A DNA stretch of 60,672 nucleotides from Psychrobacter sp. (GCA_018260445.1 JAGLBE010000001.1:97201-157872), one strand, 5' to 3'; shown: positions 27,053 to 37,072, counted from the stretch's first letter. Notes: a model not told the origin generated them from the letters alone. A program made the numbers and translations.

Positions 27053-29902
27053 CTAGTTATCGCTTTTTATCTGCCTCAATATCGTTGGGTCTAGAATTTT
27101 TTCATCACGAGCCAGCAGTAACACCTTGCTTATGAGCTCGGCGGTTTTGGGGTCATCGTCCATAAAGGGTAAAAACACTTTGCCTCGGTGCTGACTATGG
27201 ATGGGCAGGATCGACAAATAACTGCCGCCAATTTGATGCACCACCGCACTGCCAAGATGGACGCTGTATTCGGCTAAACCGCCTTTAATCAACGCATGGC
27301 GTTCTTTCACCTTTACATTATCTTGCTTAAATAAGCGCATGCTTTCGCCTACCAAAACGCCGCGCAGCACAATGCTAGATTGACTGGTGTTAACCGCCAC
27401 GCCACTGGCATTGGCGACACTCACCACCAAGTCTAAATCACGCATGGCCTCCGAAAACGCCCTCGGCTCGATATCCACAAAATCAAGCGCTTTGCCGGTG
27501 TGCAAATCTTCAAACATGACGGTTTCTAAGGTTGGCGCTTCAACATCGGCCGGCGTGAACCAGTCGGCTAGGGCATTCATTTTTACCCTAAACCCTAGAC
27601 GGTGATTGACCTTTTGCAACCCCTCTTCATAATCGGCTCGCCAGCCTCGTGATTTTAACAAGGCGACTGTTTTGGCAGGCTGAACTTGATGACCCGCATA
27701 ACGTCTAGATACCGATTTAGCCGCCAATTCGTCGGGGGTGGGCACATACAATTCACGAAATATTTGCTTAAACGGTTGTACAATCTGGCGCTCAAAGCAA
27801 TAATGCTGAAAGTCAGGCCATACGTGTGCCTGTTGCAAGTCCACACAGTGGGCGATACGCAACTTAATATCTGTACCCATAAGATCAGTACTCATATTTT
27901 GTGCCAAGTCATCTGCCGAATTATTTGACAAGTTATCTGATAAGTTATCTGCCAAATAAAAACGTTTGCCAGTAGGGTCTTCTAAATAGGCGCATGGCGC
28001 GTTTGCCGTCTTGGCTTTATAAAATCCCATTGGCATCGTAGGGTCAGGCTTAGGATTAGACTTGTCGTTTTCGGCTATAAATACCAACTTGTCTAAATGT
28101 TTGCCAATAACCGGATGCTCAAACAAAGTAGCAAGCTCGGCGGCGCTAAACTCATCGCCCCGTACCATCGCCATCTCAAAGCTATGTCGAGCTCTTTTAA
28201 ATTGCTCGGTTAGGGTTTTTTTATGTGCTTTAAGGGTGGCAATAGTGTTATCTTTTTTGTATTTAGCCGGAATGCTTTTTAGGGGTTTATCGCCACGCAT
28301 CACGTCCAATTGCGCCCGACCTTGGGCATCGATACGTAATGAGACGCTTACTTCGCCATCCACAAAGGTGGTATCACCTGCCAAGATTTGTTGCAACGTC
28401 TCGGTTTCCATCGCCCATGTGAGGCGCTGCGGGTCGGTAAAGCCTGCGTTACGGGCCAGATTTTCTAGCGCAATATCTACCGCTGCGTTCTCGCTTTGTT
28501 GTCGCTGGCTCCCAAATTGTTTGCTGTCTTTTTTAAATTGCAGCAAAGTGTGATAGCGGTTTAACAGATCCGTTTGCGGGTTGGTTTTACTAAGTGGAAC
28601 TAACCCAAATAGGCGCACATAGTCTTGATCACGTTTGTCTTTTAACTTTTGAGTCACTTCACGTATTTTTAAATCGCCGGTGAGGACATCGCTGTATAGT
28701 TTTGCCCGCCGATGTCCGTTACCGCCGCTAATATATTTGGCGCAATCATAAAGTACCTCCCAGCGTTTGCGTCCAAGCTCGCTATAGGCGTTATGAAACC
28801 AATCAATATCCACCGCACCGCGTTTAAATTCGTCCAGTTCGATATTGGAGTAGCGCGCAATGGCACTTTCATCATCGGCATTGGCTTCTTGATAGTCACT
28901 AATTTTGGTATGCGCAATCAACCAATATATACCCGATTTTAACCCTGGCCATTGCAAGTGGTTGGCAACCAAGGTTTGCCATTGGCGGGCGTACATCGCT
29001 AAACCAACCAGTAACTTATCCTCAAAATTTGCGGCCGTCACTGCCGCATCAAAACGGTGTTGCCAATGATTATTTGCCGCTTGCATCGTCTGTGCATTTT
29101 GCGCTGTATGTTGCGCTGTCGTGTTGTGAGAGTCACAGTCTGTCAAGTCTGTTGACGCTTGAGCGATGGCAGATGTATTTGTTGTTTCTGTATTTGTTGT
29201 TTCTATATCTATGGTTTTTGACTCTTTTGCTTTATTATTTGTCGCTTTGGCTAACAGTGCTACAGGGTAAGACGAATAAACGGGATAACATGCAGCAACC
29301 AGTTTGCTAAACAACTCCTTTTTGCTTAAACCATCTGACCAACCGTAAATGGTATTGGCATAAAATCCTGTTTTTGCTAAGTGGGTTAGCAAGGTGGTCA
29401 ATACGGCAATGCTATCGGTATGGGTGTTTAAATGAGCACGACTTATTTGGGCATGACTTAATTGGGCATAACTGTGGGTGCGACTAGGAATAAGCGCCTC
29501 TGTTTTAATGCTTGCAGCTTCGGTTATAGACGCTTGATTTTGCGAATTATCTTGAGCTAAGACATGAGTAACAACCGGGGTTGCTAGAGCAGGGTCATCA
29601 ACCATCGTTTTAAGCGTGGTATCTTCAATACGTTCAATTTGGGTGGCAAAAAGGGTCATGGGGGTGGCAAGCTCGCCGCGTGGCAACTCAACTTGCAGCA
29701 CCTTTTCAATAATTACTTCGACAAAATCAATCAAAAACGGAAAGCTTACCGCAACATTGCACGCTTGCGGCTTTTGGCAACCTTGGTCTTGCTGAATGGT
29801 TCGCAAGGCGTTGCCCGTTGTTAAAATAACCGCCATCATCTCATCATTGTTCACCAACCCTTGTTGATACGCCCGTGCCGTTAGCGTTAGTGAGGGTTGC
29901 AA
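27053..29902 (-). CDS. DUF4132-type protein, C-terminal part of a frameshifted gene
   Basis: A 949-residue frame (stop at 27053) with a DUF4132-like region, including RRYAGHQVQPAKTVALLKSR, GWRADYEEGLQKVNHRLGFR and a conserved end (LVVSVANASGVAVNTSQSS, GSAVVHQIGGSYLSILPIHS, GKVFLPFMDDDPKTAELISK). The first usable start is a TTG at 29902. The frame stays open upstream to 30172 and reads as genuine protein there (FKDEPIARIHDHYSYDYYQD, EGWQSEPLFSQLLERIDEET, VKPVWQLWRWRQYAGRPQDS) but has no ATG, GTG or TTG. This indicates that the part before 29902 belongs to the preceding frame through a one-base shift. The family includes E. coli YehI/MolR-type proteins of unclear role. Confidence 0.7.
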   Translation of the reverse strand: MQPSLTLTARAYQQGLVNNDEMMAVILTTGNALRTIQQDQGCQKPQACNVAVSFPFLIDFVEVIIEKVLQVELPRGELATPMTLFATQIERIEDTTLKTMVDDPALATPVVTHVLAQDNSQNQASITEAASIKTEALIPSRTHSYAQLSHAQISRAHLNTHTDSIAVLTTLLTHLAKTGFYANTIYGWSDGLSKKELFSKLVAACYPVYSSYPVALLAKATNNKAKESKTIDIETTNTETTNTSAIAQASTDLTDCDSHNTTAQHTAQNAQTMQAANNHWQHRFDAAVTAANFEDKLLVGLAMYARQWQTLVANHLQWPGLKSGIYWLIAHTKISDYQEANADDESAIARYSNIELDEFKRGAVDIDWFHNAYSELGRKRWEVLYDCAKYISGGNGHRRAKLYSDVLTGDLKIREVTQKLKDKRDQDYVRLFGLVPLSKTNPQTDLLNRYHTLLQFKKDSKQFGSQRQQSENAAVDIALENLARNAGFTDPQRLTWAMETETLQQILAGDTTFVDGEVSVSLRIDAQGRAQLDVMRGDKPLKSIPAKYKKDNTIATLKAHKKTLTEQFKRARHSFEMAMVRGDEFSAAELATLFEHPVIGKHLDKLVFIAENDKSNPKPDPTMPMGFYKAKTANAPCAYLEDPTGKRFYLADNLSDNLSNNSADDLAQNMSTDLMGTDIKLRIAHCVDLQQAHVWPDFQHYCFERQIVQPFKQIFRELYVPTPDELAAKSVSRRYAGHQVQPAKTVALLKSRGWRADYEEGLQKVNHRLGFRVKMNALADWFTPADVEAPTLETVMFEDLHTGKALDFVDIEPRAFSEAMRDLDLVVSVANASGVAVNTSQSSIVLRGVLVGESMRLFKQDNVKVKERHALIKGGLAEYSVHLGSAVVHQIGGSYLSILPIHSQHRGKVFLPFMDDDPKTAELISKVLLLARDEKILDPTILRQIKSDN

Positions 29903-30117
29903 ATACTGGCTATCCTGCGGCCGACCAGCATATTGCCGCCAACGCCATAGTTGCCAAACCGGCTTAACCAGATTGTCTGCTAGCGTCTCTTCGTCAATAC
30001 GCTCTAATAACTGACTAAATAAAGGCTCGCTTTGCCACCCCTCAATAATATCTTGATAATAGTCGTACGAATAATGATCATGTATGCGAGCAATCGGCTC
30101 GTCCTTAAAGTTACGGG

Positions 30118-33100
30118 TTAATAGCGTTGAGGGTAGGGCGTTAAAAACTGGGTCGTCAACCCAATAAAAAACTCATTTTTTTCGCTAAATGTGTAAAAAC
30201 CTGCCAATATATTAATGATAGATAAAACATGGTTTCTAGGTTGCCAATAGCCCTGTTGTTTATCAAAGCTGGGCAGTGTCAATTCATCTAAATAAAAAAA
30301 CATGCTATACAGTTGTTTAAATTCGCTATTCTCATCTACCGTGCTCTGCTGTTGTAAGCTGTGTTTAATATCCTGCGTAAGCGTGATTAAAAACAAATCA
30401 TAAGGTTGCCAGCCAGCCTGCTGATACCACCGCTCCCACACATCAAATAACGGGTAATTTTCAAACTGGCGACGGCGATACTGCGCTATTCGCTCTGCCT
30501 TATCGTCTGCGCTTAAATCAGCTTGGGTGACGTCAGGAAATTTAAGATCGTTGACTTGGGCATAAATACCATTAGCGAGTATGGCATCCTCACGGCCATG
30601 GTAAGTTTCATAGCTATATTCGTGATGTTGATGGCTGACAAACAGGGCGTGGAGCTGTGTTAGGTCAGCGTTGATTTGAGCGATGGGTTTGCTAAATTGG
30701 GTGTGCACAATCGTATTGGCAGCATTGGCAGCGTTTGTTTGCGTCGCCCCTTGTTTAGTAGCTTTTTTACTCACGCTAGCAATGAGTTTTTTAAGCGATT
30801 GCGCAATGCCCATTTTTGGGTTGCCACTATTGACATGACTCTTGTTTATATGGCGACTGTTTGCATTTTTGGGTTGGTGATTGCACACCCAGTAGGCATT
30901 GTCTTCTGCAAGCTCTGGCAAGTCGCTACTATGCAAATCATCGGGGTTAAACAGCCCCCAGCCATTATCAATGGATAAAACCCTCGCATTGGCCTGAGCC
31001 CCTCCTTGTGCCGCTTTGGTTTGACAACGCTCAAGCTCATGTAGCTCGGCCTTGACGGGTTGGATGGTATGCTCAACCAAGTACTGCTGATAATCGCTTA
31101 TCCATGCGCCAAGCTGCTCGCTACTAATGCGCTCTTTATCAATTAAATGCCATAAAAATTCGAGCCCCGCCACCCGTTGTTGACTCTGACTGCTCAACAA
31201 TAAGCCTTGAAGGCTTTGCACAATGACCGCCTGCGGTTGCACCAATAGCACCTGAAACACACTGCTTTTGATACGTGTGCTTTTTTTGCCAAGCAAGCAC
31301 TGTAATTGCTCAATCTCGCTATCTTGTAAGGCGGTAACCGCATTTAGGGTTCGAGTGGCGGACAGCTGGATACTGTCGCCTCTATCGCCAAGCATTTGCA
31401 AGGCAAACTGTTTTTGTGCGCTGGTTGGGGCCGCGTCGGTCTTGTCATCGTTATGATATGAGCGGTGATAGATATAGTATTGACCCAGCATAAGCCGGGT
31501 TAACGTTTCTCTGCACGATAACGGCATATCTTCAATTTGACCAAGCAATTGCGCCATCAGGTCGGTAGCGTCTGTTTTGTGAGCGCCGTCATTTTTAAGG
31601 TTACCGTCTGCCTTGTCTATCGCTGCTATAACCGCAAGATTTATCATGACCTGATACAGAATCTCGCTACTTAACATGGCGGATATACCAGAAAAGACAT
31701 TGCCCGCAAAGGTTTTGGTAAAATTTTTGCCCAGCGTTTGCACCAAGTGTTGGCAATGCTGAAACAAGTTGATGCGTTGAGATGGGCTTAAATGATAATG
31801 ATAGTCCGTAATGTCTAAATGGCCAAGGTGGGTGAATGCATACGCTTGCGCTTTTTGTTCGTCACGTAGGCACATCTGGTAGAGTAGGGGCACACTAAAA
31901 TGAGGAAGTTTTATTTGGGCTAAAAAATGGGCCGCTAGGCAAGCTCTATCCGCCACTTTATCGGCAATCAAAGCGGCGAGATAGGGAATAGTCTCGGTCA
32001 CGTCATAGCACCCCAGTACCCAAAGCGCCATATAAGTCTGCCCGTTATTGCGGCTGGCAAGCCATTTAGGCATAGCCGCTTGCAGCCTTTGCACTCGATT
32101 TTCAAGCGCCGCTGTCGTGGCGATAGGAGAGAGGTTGGCACAGTATGTATATGTATTAGAGTTATCATCACGATTAACATCCAATGCTACCCGAAATGCT
32201 GTATCTGCATAGCCCAATTGCTGTTTGACAGTACTGGCACGCTCGCCCTCCCATATTAACCCGGCCCACACATCTAGCCCACGTACCACCGATGAAAAAC
32301 GGGTTAGGTTATGCGCTAAGATATTATCAATCACAAAGGCTAATGTATCGGGGTGCGCCTCATCCAAGCTTTCAATCACCGTTTGGCGCAAACCCTCTTG
32401 ACGCTGGGCGGCTAATAGCAGGTCAACCACCAGTTGCCATGCTTGAGAGTTGCGGCTACTGAGCATCCCTTTAAGCAGCACTTGGCTCACTTGCCCCAAG
32501 TCATCCTGTTGATGAATGATGTTATGGCATAAGGCCAAAACGTCATGAGTGTCGATAGTGTCGATAAAAGCCGCACCATTCGCAACATCCGCACCAACAC
32601 CCAGCCTACGCGGTCCAATATCTCGGCTATTCGACGTCCCCACATCGGTATCTAATTGAATATCCAAAGCCGCTGCCAATAGATACGGATGAAAACCATC
32701 GTCCATGCTAAATGTATCGCCAAAGCGCACATAGTCGCTAAAGCTAAGCGCATAGTAGCTGGTGTCGTCGCCATTGCCATAACTGCTGCCATAACTGCTA
32801 GCGCGTGCACTACAGGATCGCATAATATCAAGGGCTTGATATGCCAATAAAAAGGCATCATGCGGCTGACGAAAAGAGCGGAGATAGTAACTTTCTTGAT
32901 AGGGTCGCAGCCATATATCTTGCCAAACTTGCGGCAATAAACAGGCCTTAAAATTATCATAAAGTAGCCATAAAACAGGCAATAACTCGACATCCTGCCA
33001 AGGGTTTATAAGCAGGTAGCCTGATTGCTGCTTGGCTAAGGCGCTGACCAACTCAGCAAAAGGTTGCTGCTGTAACGGTGTCACATCAGACTGCTGTAGA

Positions 33101-33729
33101 TAAAACCCGTGCTCACTGCTATGTCTGATGTCGCTATAGTGGCTTTGTTTTAGCAGCTGCGATGCCAGATAGCAACGCGCGAGCGGTGTTAGGGTATCAA
33201 GTTGTTGTTGCAAGGCGGTATCTTGATGGGTCAGCAACAACCCTAATAAGCATAAGCGGCCATCATGCTGACCTAAATCATGGCGCAAAAGCCACCCGAA
33301 CAAAGCTGCACGGGCAGATAGCTTGCCCGCCTTTGCGGCTTGAATAAGGGATGTATCGTGGTTATTTGGATTGGCAATCGTGTGAAACGGGGTAGTTTGC
33401 GGGCGAGGTGTGCCGGTTTCAGTCTTGATAGATATCAAAGCGTCTATGCTAGCATTGCAGTGTTTTTTTGATGCATGCAGCGTTTTAGCGTCCGTTTTAA
33501 CCTCTATCTGCCAGTATTTGACCTGACTATTCACCTTATGATTAAGCTTTGTATTCTCGAGCTTTACACGGGTTTTAATGTCTTGCTTATCTTGTTTAGG
33601 GTTAATCGTGGCGATTAATTCTGGATAACTTGACTTAATAATGGCGTATAGGCTGGTTAACATAGGCGCCAATGGATTACTCTTAAGTTTTAGTTCTTCT
33701 AATCTGGCACTGCGTGGGGTATTGGTCAT
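30118..33729 (-). CDS. DUF4132-type giant protein, N-terminal part
   Basis: A 1203-residue protein of unknown function. It looks helical and repeat-like (for example KASVLYQVMINLAVIAAIDK-like helices from residue 690 and RTLNAVTALQDSEIEQLQCL near residue 810), consistent with the long helical N-terminus of DUF4132/DUF5724-type proteins. It ends in FIGLTTQFLTPYPQRY then TAA at 30118-30120. The 27053-29902 frame, shifted by -1, is open across this stop. Adding one base near the stop would give a single protein of about 2225 residues. The 176-base gap to the small protein upstream, on the same strand, holds a 14-base tandem repeat. Confidence 0.72.
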   Translation of the reverse strand: MTNTPRSARLEELKLKSNPLAPMLTSLYAIIKSSYPELIATINPKQDKQDIKTRVKLENTKLNHKVNSQVKYWQIEVKTDAKTLHASKKHCNASIDALISIKTETGTPRPQTTPFHTIANPNNHDTSLIQAAKAGKLSARAALFGWLLRHDLGQHDGRLCLLGLLLTHQDTALQQQLDTLTPLARCYLASQLLKQSHYSDIRHSSEHGFYLQQSDVTPLQQQPFAELVSALAKQQSGYLLINPWQDVELLPVLWLLYDNFKACLLPQVWQDIWLRPYQESYYLRSFRQPHDAFLLAYQALDIMRSCSARASSYGSSYGNGDDTSYYALSFSDYVRFGDTFSMDDGFHPYLLAAALDIQLDTDVGTSNSRDIGPRRLGVGADVANGAAFIDTIDTHDVLALCHNIIHQQDDLGQVSQVLLKGMLSSRNSQAWQLVVDLLLAAQRQEGLRQTVIESLDEAHPDTLAFVIDNILAHNLTRFSSVVRGLDVWAGLIWEGERASTVKQQLGYADTAFRVALDVNRDDNSNTYTYCANLSPIATTAALENRVQRLQAAMPKWLASRNNGQTYMALWVLGCYDVTETIPYLAALIADKVADRACLAAHFLAQIKLPHFSVPLLYQMCLRDEQKAQAYAFTHLGHLDITDYHYHLSPSQRINLFQHCQHLVQTLGKNFTKTFAGNVFSGISAMLSSEILYQVMINLAVIAAIDKADGNLKNDGAHKTDATDLMAQLLGQIEDMPLSCRETLTRLMLGQYYIYHRSYHNDDKTDAAPTSAQKQFALQMLGDRGDSIQLSATRTLNAVTALQDSEIEQLQCLLGKKSTRIKSSVFQVLLVQPQAVIVQSLQGLLLSSQSQQRVAGLEFLWHLIDKERISSEQLGAWISDYQQYLVEHTIQPVKAELHELERCQTKAAQGGAQANARVLSIDNGWGLFNPDDLHSSDLPELAEDNAYWVCNHQPKNANSRHINKSHVNSGNPKMGIAQSLKKLIASVSKKATKQGATQTNAANAANTIVHTQFSKPIAQINADLTQLHALFVSHQHHEYSYETYHGREDAILANGIYAQVNDLKFPDVTQADLSADDKAERIAQYRRRQFENYPLFDVWERWYQQAGWQPYDLFLITLTQDIKHSLQQQSTVDENSEFKQLYSMFFYLDELTLPSFDKQQGYWQPRNHVLSIINILAGFYTFSEKNEFFIGLTTQFLTPYPQRY

Positions 33730-33808
33730 GGCAATGTCCTTATTTTTTTAATTTTTAGTGTGCGCTGTTTTGAATCGGGCAGTTTTGGATATACGATTTG
33801 AATGTATA

Positions 33809-33843
33809 GATTGTATGGATTGGATTGTATGGATTGGATTGTA
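33809..33843. repeat. 14-base tandem repeat, 2.5 copies
   Basis: GATTGTATGGATTG occurs twice exactly plus a seven-base partial copy, in the gap between the DUF4132-type gene and the small gene upstream. Confidence 0.85.
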
Positions 33844-33905
33844 AGCATTTTTTTAATATCGATGCGTTTCGGTGCGTTAAGCCTTAAAACCGGTTTGGTC
33901 ATCAA

Positions 33906-34463
33906 TTAAAACCATCCCCCAGCTAAAAAGGTTAAGCGTATCAAGCTGATAGTACAGCCCTCAAAAACAGATAGGGTTTGTTCTAAATCGTTTACTTCAA
34001 TGTCATCGACAAACATAATAAACAACCCATCTTCAAAGGCTTGCAGGGTGTTGGTTATGCCATCTTCAAGGCTAACCTTGTTTAGATTGGCGATATTGGC
34101 AAAATCTACTTTACCGAGGTTAACCAGGTAAGTGTCAATAGTTTGTTGGCTGAGGGCTGGGGCTGGGGCAGCGATAGGATTAAGGCTTGCCGCTTTTATC
34201 GCCTGCATTGAATGAGACAATGCATTAGACAATGCATTAGGCCCTGTTGAAGTAGACGCTAGTGGGTGGGTAGATCGTAACGCTTGTTTTTGCTGCTCAA
34301 TCAGGCCATTAAAATCGTTTACTTGTTGGGTCGCCAGTTTAACAAGAAGGTCTTGCGCCTTAATGTGTGAGGTAGTGATATCAAGGTGGATAGGCTGATT
34401 ATAAACAGATGCTTCAGAGAGCTTGCGCTTACCTAATGATTTTTGGCTAATAAAAAACTGCAT
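33906..34463 (-). CDS. Protein of unknown function upstream of the DUF4132-type gene
   Basis: A 185-residue protein that I do not recognise. It starts MQFFISQKSLGKRKLSEASV, has a helical region rich in Gln/Leu (about 35-65), a low-complexity Ser/Ala/Pro linker (about 65-105) and a C-terminal domain with DGITNTLQAFEDGLFIMFVD then DIEVNDLEQTLSVFEG. No signal peptide is visible. It is on the same strand as the giant gene and 176 bases upstream of it, so the two may be functionally linked as an accessory pair. That link is inference from position only. Confidence 0.6.
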   Translation of the reverse strand: MQFFISQKSLGKRKLSEASVYNQPIHLDITTSHIKAQDLLVKLATQQVNDFNGLIEQQKQALRSTHPLASTSTGPNALSNALSHSMQAIKAASLNPIAAPAPALSQQTIDTYLVNLGKVDFANIANLNKVSLEDGITNTLQAFEDGLFIMFVDDIEVNDLEQTLSVFEGCTISLIRLTFLAGGWF

Positions 34464-34696
34464 AAGAGGCTCTATGGTAATTTAATTTTGCATTTGCTTG
34501 AATGGCTTTATCATACTCAATTAAAGTTAAGGATTAAAGCATGAGCAGTATTTTGGACGACGCTGCATGTCGCAATTTAGCATTTAGCGTTATATGTCTC
34601 AAGTCGGATAATTATTAATAATCATAAAGGCTAATAATGTTTGACAATGACCGCAGTTTTAGTCATATTAGAATGAGCTAATATGGATTGATGCAA

Positions 34697-34735
34697 TATA
34701 TTTAGATTCAATATTTAGATTCAGCATTTAGATTC
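34697..34735. repeat. 13-base tandem repeat, three copies
   Basis: TATATTTAGATTC, AATATTTAGATTC and AGCATTTAGATTC follow each other just upstream of the Mpo1-like gene. Confidence 0.85.
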
Positions 34736-34762
34736 ATTGACAAACCAGCAAGGATGCTGATC

Positions 34763-35146
34763 ATGACAGTTGTCAACTCTAAACATGCCATCAAGGCTGG
34801 TATGCCAATAAGCGTAGCACCGTCTCTTTCTCCTCCTAAAAGCTTTTATCGTTTTTACTTAGACGAGCATCAAAACATCACCTGTCGTCGTCTGCATTTT
34901 GCGGGCAGCAGCCTCGGTTTGTTGGGCATGGCAACCGCTTTCAATACACGTAAACCAAGTTATGCCCTAAAAGGTTTAATGGCTGGCTATGCCTGTGCTT
35001 GGGTGGGTCATTATTTTTTTGAAAAAAACAAACCGGCAACGTTTAAATATCCGCTGCAAAGTTTTGTGAGCGATTTTAGAATGTATGGTGATATATTGAC
35101 CGGCAACTTAAGTTTGCTAGATAGAAAGTTTGATAAGAATGGGTAG
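34763..35146 (+). CDS. Mpo1-like (DUF962) membrane protein
   Basis: A roughly 127-residue protein of the Mpo1/DUF962 family, related to the yeast 2-hydroxy fatty acid dioxygenase Mpo1. Seen: FYRFYLDEHQNITCRRLHFA with the conserved His residues, two hydrophobic segments (GSSLGLLGMATAFN and AGYACAWVGHYFFEKNKPAT, the latter with the conserved GHYFFEKNKPAT motif) and YPLQSFVSDFRMYGDILTG. The ATG at 34763 is chosen because AAGGA lies 8 bases upstream; an ATG at 34754 overlaps that site. Enzymatic activity in bacteria is inferred from the family. Confidence 0.82.
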   Translation: MTVVNSKHAIKAGMPISVAPSLSPPKSFYRFYLDEHQNITCRRLHFAGSSLGLLGMATAFNTRKPSYALKGLMAGYACAWVGHYFFEKNKPATFKYPLQSFVSDFRMYGDILTGNLSLLDRKFDKNG

Positions 35147-35353
35147 GTACTAATAGCAAGTGTTTGCCGTCCTAGACTGCCATGAAATATTGTTGATATT
35201 GCTCCTCTAGTATAAAAAGTGACCTGCTTAGAACATTTAAGTTTGAATCTAAAACATTCTGATTGAGTAGGTTTGTTGATTCGTTATACGCTATTTAATT
35301 GAAACGCTCATATAGTCCAATCATAGACCATTATAACTAGACTCTAAGTACTA

Positions 35354-35409
35354 GCCTCTAAGTTACTAGCCATTACTCATAAGGTTGGTTACTAAGAGGC
35401 TATTTTTTT
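35354..35409 (+). terminator. Probable rho-independent terminator
   Basis: An imperfect 18-base stem (left arm starting GCCTCT at 35354, right arm ending AGAGGC at 35400) is followed by TATTTTTTT. It sits 208 bases after the Mpo1-like gene, in the 373-base gap 35147-35519, in which no gene is seen. Confidence 0.6.
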
Positions 35410-35519
35410 GTCCAAAAATTTAGGCCACAATAGCAGTCTTAACTTTTTAATAAGTCATAACTACAAGATCAGTTATAACCAAATAAAAATCTACAAGCTA
35501 ACTTAGGAAGGAAAATAAT

Positions 35520-36917
35520 ATGACCCATAGCGATAAAAATAAAACCTTGAAAACAGAACAAGCCATAAAGCTGAATCCCATCCTTCAAGGCGCTGTCCTA
35601 CCTTATGATATCTTAAATGAGCAATATCAGAATACAGCATACCCTGATACTAAGTTACAAATACGTGGCGGCGGATTTGGGTCTGATGCAGCCGCCCATC
35701 CTACTCATCCTAATCAGTTTTATGTACTCACCGACAGAGGGCCGAATGCTGATTTTAAAGGCAGTTTAGGAAAGGGTAAACAGTTTTTGGTGCCCAATTA
35801 CACACCAAAAATTGGGCTGTTTCAGGTAGGGCCTGACGGTCAAGTGACTAAGGTGAAAGAGATCCTATTGAAAGATAAGGATGGACAGCCTATCAGTGGT
35901 TTGCCAAATCCTAAAGCTTTAGGTGGCACCAATGAAATCTCTTACGATGTTTCAGGTGAACCGATGACTGAGGATCCCTCTAAACCCTATGACCCCCAGA
36001 GCAATCCTGTTAAAACTGATCTTAATGGCTTGGATCCAGAAGGATTGGTCGCACTTGATGATGGTAGCTTCTGGATAAGCGATGAGTATGGTCCGCATTT
36101 GGTGCATTATGATGAGAACGGCGTAGAGATTGAACGTATTAATCCTTTTGCACAAGACAGCCGCAGTACGGTGATAGTGGATGGTAAGCGCTTATTACTG
36201 CCAAAAGAACTTACTAAAAGACGTGCTAATCGCGGCATGGAGTCGCTGACCATTACCCCAGATCAAAGTACCCTAGTTGGGTTAATGGAAGCTTCATTGG
36301 ATAATCCAGATAAATCGGGTCGAAAGTCTACGTTGACTCGTATGATCAGCCTTAATCTTAAAAATGGAACTATCAAACAGTATCTTTGCCGGTTGGATGA
36401 AAGCCATCATGTCAATTCAGCACTGGCAGCCATAACCAGCGAGTCTTTTTACGTGGCAGAGCATGATCGCAAGTTTCCTTTGCAAAACAGTGATGTTAAA
36501 AAATTGATTTATAAGTTAGATATCTCTGAAGCGACTGACATTAATGATTTAGATGCGGTGCTTGCCAAGGCTAATGCTAGCTACCGACTCAATTATGATG
36601 AAAACTTAGGCTTATTGATAAACGGTCTGACCTTGGAGCAATGGATTGCTGAAGACGATAGCAATTGGCAAGTATTACAACAATTGGGGATTTATCCGGT
36701 TAAAAAAACTTTGGCAGTCGATGTGCTACAGGTCATTGATTATCCGCATGACAAATTAGAAGGTATATGGTTACGTCAAGATGGGTCTATTGGTTTGCTC
36801 AATGACGATGACTTTGCAATGAATGATTCTGACCAAGGCATTGAACAAAAATATTTGGACAGTGACAAGACAGTCATCGATGGTAATCGTCTATATGTGG
36901 TGTATCCGAATATCTGA
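35520..36917 (+). CDS. Esterase-like protein of the phytase-like family
   Basis: A 465-residue protein with the esterase-like-activity-of-phytase (PF13449-type) pattern: KLQIRGGGFGSDAAAHPTHP, then FYVLTDRGPNADFKGS near residue 75, GLDPEGLVALDDGSFWISDE and YGPHLVHYDENGVEI near residue 185, RANRGMESLTITPDQ near residue 240, and AEHDRKFPLQ near residue 318. This is expected to be a beta-propeller-like metal-dependent enzyme. No signal peptide is visible, whereas many homologues are secreted. GGAAGG lies about 10 bases upstream of the ATG. The substrate is unknown. Confidence 0.78.
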   Translation: MTHSDKNKTLKTEQAIKLNPILQGAVLPYDILNEQYQNTAYPDTKLQIRGGGFGSDAAAHPTHPNQFYVLTDRGPNADFKGSLGKGKQFLVPNYTPKIGLFQVGPDGQVTKVKEILLKDKDGQPISGLPNPKALGGTNEISYDVSGEPMTEDPSKPYDPQSNPVKTDLNGLDPEGLVALDDGSFWISDEYGPHLVHYDENGVEIERINPFAQDSRSTVIVDGKRLLLPKELTKRRANRGMESLTITPDQSTLVGLMEASLDNPDKSGRKSTLTRMISLNLKNGTIKQYLCRLDESHHVNSALAAITSESFYVAEHDRKFPLQNSDVKKLIYKLDISEATDINDLDAVLAKANASYRLNYDENLGLLINGLTLEQWIAEDDSNWQVLQQLGIYPVKKTLAVDVLQVIDYPHDKLEGIWLRQDGSIGLLNDDDFAMNDSDQGIEQKYLDSDKTVIDGNRLYVVYPNI

Positions 36918-36967
36918 TAAGAGCGATAGTGGTTGGGTAAAATTGGTCTATGCTGTCAATCCAATAA

Positions 36968-37072
36968 ACATGGACTTGGGAGATATTCGTTTCGCCGTCT
37001 GGCGATGATATGATGACGTATGCTGAAGAAGCCGTACAACTAAACTTGGGCTATATCAATAAACAACCGGCG
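36968..37072 (+). other. Possible short coding remnant in the gap before chrA
   Basis: A 34-codon frame ending TAA at 37072 reads protein-like (WEIFVSPSGDDMMTYAEEAV, then QLNLGYINKQPA). It lacks an upstream start of its own except internal ATGs. It may be the 3-prime end of a lost gene. The rest of the 373-base gap 36918-37290 is AT-rich with nothing recognised. Confidence 0.25.

Noticed and set aside
30160-30175. Programmed -1 frameshift site in the DUF4132-type gene
   Set aside because: The T-run with GAG before it does not give an X-XXY-YYZ heptamer in the zero frame, so a plain indel is more likely.
36823-37008. A 61-residue open frame overlapping the end of the phytase-like gene
   Set aside because: It mostly reads the phytase-like gene in another frame and lacks its own ribosome binding site.
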